Under the pieces are notes generated by a model. The model did not search any database, was not told where the DNA came from, and worked only from the letters and a program-made list of their open reading frames with translations. Shown piece after piece: positions 7,648 to 14,757 of a DNA stretch of 26,176 nt. Position 1 is the stretch's first letter, and each line of letters starts with the position of its first letter. The stretch spans positions 1 to 26,176 of IMG/VR virus record IMGVR_UViG_3300024517_000097. The stretch is one strand, 5' to 3'. The stretch is from a virus. The position numbers and the translations under genes were made by a program.

Positions 7648-9285
7648 TTATCCGGTTACAATTACTCGATATTCACCCGCGCTAGGGGCAAGGTTGAAGC
7701 TTAAAGTTATGGTGTTGGTGCTGGTTCGTTCTACGTCACAGATTACAGTCTCGTATGGAGAGGCAACGGTGTATAGTTCTACGGTCACGTCTCGGGTGCC
7801 AAGGTTGTGGGTGATTACTTCAGTTGCTGTGCCGCCCGTGATAGTCACTACGTATCGGCCAAACCCGGTCATATTACCCCAGGCAAGATAGTAGCTGCCT
7901 TCCTGGTCATCCAGCTTATCGGCATTTAGATTGGAGACCTTAGTAGTAGAGGCAACAATGAGTGGCGCTGTGCCTGTGGCAATATCCGATTCAAATGATT
8001 CTGCCGTCAGCTTGTAAGACCCAATATCCCATGCCGCATTGACAGTGATGTGTGTCTGGTTGATTGCCGTCCAAGCAGGAACTGCCGCTACTCCACCCGT
8101 TGACTCAGACAACAGAAACACGGGGTTGTTGGAAGTGTCGCCCCCAAGCTTTGCTAAAACAGGAGAGGCATCCCCAACTAGTATGTCGCCCTTTGTATAT
8201 GACGTAATGTTGGTGCCGCCATTTGCCTGGGGCAATGTCCCGTTGACTGCGGCAGACTGAGCTAATTCTATTGCCCCGAAACTAGGCACGGCAGAACCAT
8301 TGGCTCGCAACACCTGGTAGTTGGCAGGGGCAGAGATAAATCCTATAGTCGAGGTGCCCGAGCAGTATGGTAGGTCGTATTGAGTATAGCTGCCGCTCTG
8401 TGCAAATGACACAGTAGACCCAGTTACATCAATACCATTGCCTGCCGTGAGTCCAGACAGATCGAAAACTTTAATCCACGGCACAGACTCATATGTTCCT
8501 GGCGCATCACCGGGATCCCATATCGGGTCGGTCCCAGCAGAATCAATTTGGCATAGCCAGCCAGTGCCTGATAGCGTGTCGCCGCTCGTAACAATAGTGT
8601 ATGCTGCCGTCAGTTCGGCAATAGTATCAGACGCCGTAGACCTGGCCCATATTCCTGCCGCCGCTAAGTAAATACCGTTCTCTTCTACATTGGTTTGGTC
8701 TTTGACAAGGATCCGGTTAGTTGCCGTTATAGTGGCAGTTGTATCCATGCCCCCCAGTGAGGGTCCGAGCCCACCCGTTACAAGATCCACATTGCCGGTC
8801 GTGGTATACAGACAGTCAGTTTTTGATTGCCAATTTACAGCCGAGTCATCTACGTATTTCTTGGTAGCGGCATCTAAATCATTGCTTGGCGCTGTAATCC
8901 GCAGTCGCCCTGACGAGTCTCTAACCGCCACCTCTTCAGCCCCGGCAGGTAGTAGTGTTGCCGTCCATCCATCGAGCTTGTCTACATCCAGGTTTGCTAC
9001 TTTCGCAGTGCCAGATGCAACGGCAAACGGGGCTGCCCCACCCCCAACTCCGTTAAACGTCCACAAGGCAGAAATGGTTTCGGCACTCTCTAGTTGCGGG
9101 ATGTTGTAGTATGTGCTGGTCGATGTGGCATTGTAGCCGATGTGATCACTTGAGGTATCGTAGTAAAGCCTGCCCTTGTCGTGGTTGGACGCAGGCGCCC
9201 CGCTCTGATTCTGTAGCCGGAGATTCATTATCTCATTCCGGTTCATGTCCAGATCTACGGTAAATTGTCTACTGTATGTGCCCAT
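7648..9285 (-). CDS. Tail fibre protein
   Basis: This 545-residue protein has classic fibre signatures. AATKKYVDDS (139-148) is widespread in phage fibres, NRILVKDQTNVEENGIYLAA (190-209) is a common repeat segment, and GTLPQANGGTNITSYTKGD (349-367) is another. LNADKLDD (453-460) is a copy of the LNADLLDG-type repeat, and VANLDVDKLDGW (96-107) is a second copy. The C-terminal domain (VITHNLGTRDVTVELY and the following 40 residues) resembles the end of the 148-residue gene. The N-terminus FTVDLDMNRNEIMNLRLQN probably attaches to the tail. Receptor binding is likely but unproven. It begins at a TAATG junction and ends one base before the next ATG. Confidence 0.85.
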   Translation of the reverse strand: MGTYSRQFTVDLDMNRNEIMNLRLQNQSGAPASNHDKGRLYYDTSSDHIGYNATSTSTYYNIPQLESAETISALWTFNGVGGGAAPFAVASGTAKVANLDVDKLDGWTATLLPAGAEEVAVRDSSGRLRITAPSNDLDAATKKYVDDSAVNWQSKTDCLYTTTGNVDLVTGGLGPSLGGMDTTATITATNRILVKDQTNVEENGIYLAAAGIWARSTASDTIAELTAAYTIVTSGDTLSGTGWLCQIDSAGTDPIWDPGDAPGTYESVPWIKVFDLSGLTAGNGIDVTGSTVSFAQSGSYTQYDLPYCSGTSTIGFISAPANYQVLRANGSAVPSFGAIELAQSAAVNGTLPQANGGTNITSYTKGDILVGDASPVLAKLGGDTSNNPVFLLSESTGGVAAVPAWTAINQTHITVNAAWDIGSYKLTAESFESDIATGTAPLIVASTTKVSNLNADKLDDQEGSYYLAWGNMTGFGRYVVTITGGTATEVITHNLGTRDVTVELYTVASPYETVICDVERTSTNTITLSFNLAPSAGEYRVIVTG

Positions 9286-9731
9286 TAGTTAAGGTATGCT
9301 GTGCCTGATTCGGTAGTATTGAAAGAGTATGTCAGCGCATTGACGCTTGTATAATCTAGTTGGCCGAGTAGTTCGTTGCCCAGGCTGTTCACGACTGTTA
9401 TGTTTGGATAGGCATCTAGGTTATGTGTTATCGTCCATACTGCTGTCGGGCTCGCTTGGACGTGAGTATATTTGTTAGCGAAAGATATCGCAGACCCCCA
9501 TGCCCCGGCTGCCTTGGGACCATAGAGGCCAAAAGTAGTTTTGTTGAGGTAGTAATCCCCATCGTCGCCCAGAGTTGAAGCAGGGACCCCATTGCCTGCC
9601 AGAAATTTAGAATCGACAAAGTTAGCTAGTGTAATCGACGGCGAACCAAGGGCGTTCAATCGTGCCAGGGTTATAGTGTCATCCCCTGCCGTGAACTGGT
9701 AGCCAGGAACTATAGTTGCCGAGAGTGACAT
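9285..9731 (-). CDS. Short tail fibre/attachment protein with modular ends
   Basis: The 148-residue product has the N-terminus MSLSATIVPGYQFTAGDD then TITLARLNALGSPSI, shared with the 360- and 394-residue proteins. The middle has GDDGDYYLNKTTFGLYGPKA, a motif common in phage fibre and adaptor proteins. The C-terminal domain (VWTITHNLDAYPNITVVNSL, ALTYSFNTTESGTAYL) resembles the C-terminal domain of the 545-residue neighbour. It therefore looks like a minimal fibre: virion anchor, short linker and tip. Both ends are TAATG junctions. Receptor or fibre-stacking role is inferred. Confidence 0.75.
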   Translation of the reverse strand: MSLSATIVPGYQFTAGDDTITLARLNALGSPSITLANFVDSKFLAGNGVPASTLGDDGDYYLNKTTFGLYGPKAAGAWGSAISFANKYTHVQASPTAVWTITHNLDAYPNITVVNSLGNELLGQLDYTSVNALTYSFNTTESGTAYLN

Positions 9732-12604
9732 TATGTTTTACTGCCAAATAGCCCTTGCCCCGTGAGAGAATCTACGGTTGCCTCTTTTATCCGTATTCGG
9801 CCTTGTGTGTTGACTACTTTGATTTGTCCGTATTCGCTTTCACGCGCAGACACTCGATACTTCTCCTGAAAATCCTGTAGCCTGTTCGGGTTAAACCCAC
9901 TACCGGCCGATATTCCACTGTCTATATCCAACGAATAGTCTTCGCGGTAGGCAGTTCCATGATCATCGTTTACGTTGGTTGCGTCGTAGGCTACTTTAGT
10001 GAAGGGCCGGGTGTAGCGGGTGTTTGATTTTGTTTTGGCTGATACCAGGGTCTGTGTCTCGTTCACACCCTCTGTCTGGTAGCTGATAGTGTAGCTCGGT
10101 TTCCATGTTGCCAAGTTCAGCCGCGCCACTGTTCCGAACCTATATTCTTTGCTAGGCGCTCGGTATCCTCGGGTAGTGAGAGTTGTGTCAATATCTTCCC
10201 GGCCATTGTAGTTGCTAGAGCTAGTGTTTCTGGCATCGTCTCCATCAAATGCCTCTTCCATCAAATTGATATACCCATCGGCATCGGCAAATAGAAGCCT
10301 GCTTACGCCCCCGACTGGGCCAATCAAGAACTCAGTAGCCCTCATTGCCGGGTGGGCGCCGGATCCATAATCAACGCCACTCCATTGCTTGTTCAAAAAG
10401 TCATATACCAGGATCGCATTGTTCTCACCTTCTACGGCACGTTTGATTGTGCTTGTTACCGGGATGCTTTGCGGATCCAGCAATAGTTTGTCGCCAGTTT
10501 CCAGCAACAGATAGTCACCAGTCTCTAGCAACAGGGCGCCACTATTTGATTCTGCCGGACCCTGAACAGTCATGGACTCACTATTAGTTGTCCAAGAAAA
10601 TGAGGTAGTGGGGGTTGTGGTTAGTAGCCCAGTCCAATCGTCGCTGTAGATACCCAACGTAGCGGCATCAACCCCTGGCTCGAATCTGTATTTCTGACCG
10701 ATGATCAGGTTGTCAACCAGTATAAGCCCACCATCAGGATACGAGGTGCTGGCAAAGACGTTTTCGGTCGCTTCGTTGTATGGAGATCCCAGCGGCACGG
10801 CAACAAACAGCTTATTGTCCCAGTAGGCCATGCGTATCTTGTGCCCGTAGCGCCAGTCGATGGAGTCAATGAGGGGCTGTATCGGTTTGGAAATTGGTTC
10901 GTCTACCCCAAACATCTCGCCTTGCTCTGTGTGCCGTAAGCTTACTACCCCCCGCCTATCGGACATGAACAACACATCTCTGCCTACCACGGCAAAGGCA
11001 CTTTTAGCTGATAGCCCGTAGTCGGATATGAGCGATTTCAATACCGGTGTCGGAGTAGTGCCGCTATCAGAAGTAACAGAGGTAAGATAAAACACGCTCC
11101 TGTCCTTGAAGCAGATCACTTCGTTGTCACTGATGCTTGCCACATCCACTAGCTCGTCATCACTGCCCTGGTTGATCCGCATGTGGTTAGTGAAATACGT
11201 AGTCGTCGGATCCAGGAAGTCGGTCAAAAATACAAAGTCAGTCTTGTCATAAGCGGCAGTTGGGCTACCAGACAGGTCGGCGGCAAATTTGTAGTTGCTG
11301 GTAAAAAGGATTCGGTTCTGTGCCGCTACCCCCCTTACGCCGTTTGGAGTCTGGGTGTATACTTGATCCCAGTTCGAGCCGGACGTTGGGTGGTTTACGT
11401 CTCTTGCCGTGGTGGCTGAACTACACTTGTAATAGTGAATCGCGTCAACAGCCTGATTGAAGGCAGCCCCACCCCAATAAGGAGATGCCATTGTGCTATC
11501 TCGTGGACCCCATAGCGCCTCTGCGGTAGTGTCCCAATATAGGTTATCATCTCCTGTGCTGCCCACACCTGGATCCCCAGCGGCACTATATAACGTCCTC
11601 ACTGAGCCGGTCGGCAAATCTTCGTCTAGGTAATTGCTTAAATCGAATCGGAAATGGTCATCGTGCCCGGTAACAGCCTCCATGTTATTCAGCACATCGG
11701 CAACTGTGAGTAACCCGGTTAGCGTGGTATCGCCCTTTGCCGCATCGGCATCTAGTTCAAACTTGCCTTCGCCCTCACCGGCATCTGGGAAAACCAAAAC
11801 ATCGCCAGAACTTAGGGCAGACGACAAGGCATCTACGGTAATGGTGCTGGCATTGACTGTTGCCGTTGCTTGGTTGAGCCGAACAACAAATCCCAGGTTA
11901 ATATCGACTCGTAGACTGGTTGTGTCGGCGGTATCGTTGTATAGGTCTACCTGGCTGCCCTCTTTAAACCCGTGTGCGGCAGTTGTTTTATACGTAATGA
12001 CTGAGCCAGTGAACCCAGTATCATAGGCAGCCGTAGAAAGCCCCACCTCTGTGCCCCACGACACAATGTCTTCGTTCTCGGAGACGGCATCATAGGCCAC
12101 GGCAGGATCATAGCGCCCTTTGAAGTTGGGAGACGCCGAAACAATATCCGACATGTCCAAAAATCCATCATCAATGTTGTTGAGCAAAAGCGGAGGCAGC
12201 CCAACCCCACGTAGCATCATCACAAACCCAGCAGACTGGACAAACTGCACATCAGCCCATATGCCTACGCCGCGAGGCAAGGTAAGTTCGACTGGAGTGT
12301 TGTTTTCTCTGGCCCAATAAACCTTACCATCGGCAGCAATGAGGTAATACAGTATCGAGTTCGGATCTCGAAAAACCCCCAACCCATAGATCTTGCCCCA
12401 AGGCGTAATGCGATAAGGATCGTGGTTTGCCCCTGATGTGTTTTGTAACCACACGGGACGAGTCACCCCTAGCCTAGTCGAAGCGACCCCATCTCTGAAG
12501 CGCATGTTACGTGCTTCTGAAACGAGGCCAGGACTAAGCCTACCTGGATCCACCCGCATATCAACGCCGATGAACCCTATGTCTCCGGTAGTTTCTACGG
12601 CCAT
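9731..12604 (-). CDS. Large tail hub / nozzle protein (tubular protein B or gp10-like)
   Basis: The 957-residue protein begins with DIGFIGVDMRVDPGRLSPGL followed by VSEARNMRFRDGVASTRLGV. This opening is known from tail nozzle and packaged-DNA-stabilising proteins of podoviruses, which fold as a beta-propeller that closes the tail tube. The rest is almost all beta, with repeated D/G/T-rich turns. A peptide of tandem LLLETGDY, LLLETGDK and LLLD units lies at residues 691-710. The order adaptor, hub, fibres matches T7 gp11, gp12 and fibres. The size is larger than T7 gp12 (about 794). The exact homologous group (gp10 or gp12) cannot be settled by eye. The stop overlaps the next ATG (TAATG). Confidence 0.78.
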   Translation of the reverse strand: MAVETTGDIGFIGVDMRVDPGRLSPGLVSEARNMRFRDGVASTRLGVTRPVWLQNTSGANHDPYRITPWGKIYGLGVFRDPNSILYYLIAADGKVYWARENNTPVELTLPRGVGIWADVQFVQSAGFVMMLRGVGLPPLLLNNIDDGFLDMSDIVSASPNFKGRYDPAVAYDAVSENEDIVSWGTEVGLSTAAYDTGFTGSVITYKTTAAHGFKEGSQVDLYNDTADTTSLRVDINLGFVVRLNQATATVNASTITVDALSSALSSGDVLVFPDAGEGEGKFELDADAAKGDTTLTGLLTVADVLNNMEAVTGHDDHFRFDLSNYLDEDLPTGSVRTLYSAAGDPGVGSTGDDNLYWDTTAEALWGPRDSTMASPYWGGAAFNQAVDAIHYYKCSSATTARDVNHPTSGSNWDQVYTQTPNGVRGVAAQNRILFTSNYKFAADLSGSPTAAYDKTDFVFLTDFLDPTTTYFTNHMRINQGSDDELVDVASISDNEVICFKDRSVFYLTSVTSDSGTTPTPVLKSLISDYGLSAKSAFAVVGRDVLFMSDRRGVVSLRHTEQGEMFGVDEPISKPIQPLIDSIDWRYGHKIRMAYWDNKLFVAVPLGSPYNEATENVFASTSYPDGGLILVDNLIIGQKYRFEPGVDAATLGIYSDDWTGLLTTTPTTSFSWTTNSESMTVQGPAESNSGALLLETGDYLLLETGDKLLLDPQSIPVTSTIKRAVEGENNAILVYDFLNKQWSGVDYGSGAHPAMRATEFLIGPVGGVSRLLFADADGYINLMEEAFDGDDARNTSSSNYNGREDIDTTLTTRGYRAPSKEYRFGTVARLNLATWKPSYTISYQTEGVNETQTLVSAKTKSNTRYTRPFTKVAYDATNVNDDHGTAYREDYSLDIDSGISAGSGFNPNRLQDFQEKYRVSARESEYGQIKVVNTQGRIRIKEATVDSLTGQGLFGSKT
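10475..10534 (-). repeat. Tandem LLLETGD peptide repeat in the hub protein
   Basis: Twenty codons encode LLLETGDYLLLETGDKLLLD (residues 691-710). The 9- to 10-residue unit is repeated twice and a third begins. The same peptide ends the 51-residue protein at 16804-16863 with only three differences. Confidence 0.9.
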
Positions 12605-12610
12605 AGTAGC

Positions 12611-12814
12611 CTACTTCTTGTTGGCAGGAGCAGGAGGAAGGGTGTTGGCAGGAATAATGTTGGGAGGAGCCTCTGCTGTTGCCTGTTCCCGCCTGTTGTG
12701 GATAGCCTGTTGCAAAGCCACAATGTTCTGTTCAATCTGTTTCGCCGATTCGATTTGTTGATAGCACATCGACTCTAGTTTCTCCAGAGATAGTTTCGTT
12801 ATATCCATTTGCAT
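12611..12814 (-). CDS. Small coiled-coil protein, 67 residues
   Basis: I start this at ATG 12814, four bases after the lipoprotein stop. A TTG at 12841 would extend it but would overlap the previous gene by 23 bases. The N-terminal 45 residues (MDITKLSLEKLESMCYQQIE, then SAKQIEQNIVALQQAI) form a helix of the type seen in many small phage proteins next to lysis and tail genes. The tail is Pro/Ala-rich (NIIPANTLPPAPANKK). The function is unknown. It could be a chaperone for tail assembly or part of the lysis group. Confidence 0.72.
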   Translation of the reverse strand: MQMDITKLSLEKLESMCYQQIESAKQIEQNIVALQQAIHNRREQATAEAPPNIIPANTLPPAPANKK

Positions 12815-12818
12815 ATTG

Positions 12819-13313
12819 TTACCGTTTGAGAACTGTCGCAACTAAGCCAGCAACTTCACCAGCTATTCCGGCAATATCTGCCTGTTTGCGAACTGCTTTC
12901 TTTACGGTCCCGTCGGTGCTGCCATTCTCGATACCCTTGACCAAAGCAGTTTGTATTTGATCTGCTGTAGTCAGGGCTGCCGAAAGTTGTGTTTGCTTCT
13001 GTTCTGCGGCTCGTTTTTTATTAGTCTGGAATCGGGCAAACCACCCAAGTCCAACAGACGAGAGCCCCAGTAAAATTGATAAAACGCCTCCTGCCGGACC
13101 AGGCACATAGGGAGTCACGCTTTTTGCCGTAGATATGCCGGATCGAATGCCGGGTTTTACTACAATGTTTGTTACTAAAATGGAGTTGGTCTTGAAGGTG
13201 CCATCGCTCATCTCCGCTACAACTTGCCGCTCTACAACTTCCTGGTCAAACCAAGTGGCGCAACCAGTGGCAAAGCAGATAATCAGTATTGGAATTATGT
13301 GTGGTATCTTCAT
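12819..13313 (-). CDS. Lipoprotein with a second membrane segment, lysis or envelope-related
   Basis: The 164-residue protein begins with a lipoprotein-type signal, a hydrophobic run from I3 to F14 and a lipobox-like ATGC with C18. The mature N-terminus would be a lipid-modified cysteine. A second hydrophobic segment lies at about 74-93 (AGGVLSILLGLSSVGLGWFA) and is followed by a basic run (TNKKRAAEQK). The C-terminal half is helical. The lipobox is slightly unusual because -3 is Ala, not Leu. ATG 13313 overlaps the stop of the coiled-coil membrane gene. Outer spanin, envelope-targeting lipoprotein or holin-like protein are all possible. I favour a lysis role because of the gene pair. Confidence 0.72.
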   Translation of the reverse strand: MKIPHIIPILIICFATGCATWFDQEVVERQVVAEMSDGTFKTNSILVTNIVVKPGIRSGISTAKSVTPYVPGPAGGVLSILLGLSSVGLGWFARFQTNKKRAAEQKQTQLSAALTTADQIQTALVKGIENGSTDGTVKKAVRKQADIAGIAGEVAGLVATVLKR

Positions 13314-13738
13314 GAACTAACGTCGCTCTTTTTAGCATGTCCCGTGCCTAGCCCTGCCTCTTTCAGTCTAGCCCTTACCTGCCGCTCGACCTTCATCTGC
13401 TCTAAAAAATCATTCAGCAATTCAGTCAATCGGTCCATGCGTGTGTCTATTCGTGCAAGCAATCGCTGATCTCCCCACCACCTTGGCAAACTAGTTTCGG
13501 GATCTATGGCCCTCGGTCCCAAATGGCAATCCCACAATTCGTTATTTTTGTCCTCGATACGACGGAGAGTATCCATGAGCGCCTTGCTTTTTGCCTCTGC
13601 TAAGGCACAGGAACTCGTCGCAGCTTCAGACTTGGGGGGTTTGATTTTGTTGGCCAGGATCTTAATGACCTCGACCAACGCCAATGCAACGGCAAATGCT
13701 GCCCCCGTTGTAACAGTATCTGATGTAACACCGAACAC
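13310..13738 (-). CDS. Membrane-anchored coiled-coil protein, holin/inner-spanin candidate
   Basis: The product starts at GTG 13738 (MFGVTSDTVTTGAAFAVALA). It has one hydrophobic segment (about residues 9-28), then a positively charged border (NKIKPPK) and two helical coiled-coil stretches (45-70 and 95-130). A single N-terminal membrane helix plus a soluble coiled coil is the layout of inner-membrane spanins and of some holin-like proteins. The very next gene encodes a lipoprotein-type protein in an ATGA overlap, so the pair is a candidate lysis module. No endolysin is visible nearby, and a virion-associated membrane role cannot be excluded. Confidence 0.68.
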   Translation of the reverse strand: MFGVTSDTVTTGAAFAVALALVEVIKILANKIKPPKSEAATSSCALAEAKSKALMDTLRRIEDKNNELWDCHLGPRAIDPETSLPRWWGDQRLLARIDTRMDRLTELLNDFLEQMKVERQVRARLKEAGLGTGHAKKSDVSS

Positions 13739-13743
13739 CTTTG

Positions 13744-13962
13744 TTATTCTGGTTCTGGATCGGCCAATTCACCGGTGATCACAATAGGATCCGCATCACT
13801 GCCTTTGTGGCTTCTGTGCCAATCCCGGAGCGACCGTTTCAGAAAATTGATCACGATTTGTTTGCTGTTAGCGGCAGAGGCAGGCCCACCATTTTGTTCA
13901 GAAAGGGCAGAGTTTAGGTCGTCTACGTGTTCTGCTGGTACGTCTATAGTTAAGTTTGGCAT
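13744..13962 (-). CDS. Hypothetical 72-residue protein
   Basis: The N-terminus MPNLTIDVPAEHVDDLNSAL gives a beta strand and helix. A second helix (KQIVINFLKRSLRDWHRSHK) and an acidic tail (DPIVITGELADPEPE) follow. It starts 15 bases after the virion protein gene without a recognisable ribosome site, and its stop lies five bases before the GTG of the next gene. Short proteins with this MPxLTIxVP opening are common near tail genes of phages and have no assigned function. Confidence 0.7.
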   Translation of the reverse strand: MPNLTIDVPAEHVDDLNSALSEQNGGPASAANSKQIVINFLKRSLRDWHRSHKGSDADPIVITGELADPEPE

Positions 13963-13977
13963 AGTTGTTGTGTTATA

Positions 13978-14757
13978 TTAATCGTCTACTAAAATTCCCC
14001 ACCAAGAGCATGACCCCTCGGCACTAATGGCATCGGGCCAACCACTTACTTTCACAATAGATAGTGCCGGGATAGTAATAGCTAGTTCATGGTTGCCCCC
14101 GTTTTGGTTCACGTAGCCCGTGTCTTTGAAACAAAACACACCGGCAGATAAAACCCCCGACATGTCAGTTGATCGAATCCTAAAAGCAACTCGTTTACCT
14201 TGAGCCTCATTGAAGCTCCAGTGGCGCAAAACTAGTCGTTTGCCGTTAGGCACCATGCGGTGAGGCACTAACGATTTGTTGCCCCCCTGGTGGATCATGT
14301 TATACACTAGCCCGACAGTACCAGTTTTGTAAATCTTGATGTGGTCTTCTGCTACTCCATTGCTGCCTACGGTCAGGGCATACATGTCATTCACGAATCT
14401 AATGTCCGTAGCAACAGTGTTGACCCCCGATGTCCCGTTTAGCGTAATGTCCTCGGTCTGTTCATCCCCACTTGCATCCAAATACTCAAGTCGCAAAGTC
14501 AAGATGCCTGTCGCGGAAGTCCCGTTATCTGCTTGTGACTCTGATACCACAGTCATTTGCTCACCAGCGCCAGCAGGAGTAGGTATTTCTACAGTAGATG
14601 TAGGCGCAGGACTTAGTTCATTGCCTCGCCAAATATCTTCACCAGTAGCAGTCGTACCCATAGACTCGCGTTCCCCCATGGCACTCAGGATAGAACGGCC
14701 TGCCACATTGCCGAGAGCTGTCTCTACTAGAACTTCTTGTTCAGCAAAATACGTCAC
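13978..14757 (-). CDS. Beta-rich virion structural protein
   Basis: The 259-residue product starts at GTG 14757, directly after the fibre TAA (TAAGTG). No other start keeps the N-terminus MTYFAEQEVLVETALGNVAG. It contains SATGILTLRLEYLDASGDEQ and ITLNGTSGVNTVATDIRF, a pattern typical of phage beta-sandwich proteins with repeated strands. The C-terminal part (VPHRMVPNGKRLVLRHWSFN onwards) looks like a jelly-roll or galectin-like domain ending in SCSWWGILVDD. Such proteins occur in tails and collars of marine-type phages. The function as collar, fibre or adhesin is inferred. No signal peptide or membrane segment is present. Confidence 0.72.
   Translation of the reverse strand: MTYFAEQEVLVETALGNVAGRSILSAMGERESMGTTATGEDIWRGNELSPAPTSTVEIPTPAGAGEQMTVVSESQADNGTSATGILTLRLEYLDASGDEQTEDITLNGTSGVNTVATDIRFVNDMYALTVGSNGVAEDHIKIYKTGTVGLVYNMIHQGGNKSLVPHRMVPNGKRLVLRHWSFNEAQGKRVAFRIRSTDMSGVLSAGVFCFKDTGYVNQNGGNHELAITIPALSIVKVSGWPDAISAEGSCSWWGILVDD

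Noticed and set aside
12815-12841. TTG start extending the small coiled-coil gene
   Set aside because: It would overlap the lipoprotein gene by 23 bases, and the added residues (MRQFSNGNN) look unlike the helical start of the protein. ATG 12814 follows the stop by four bases.
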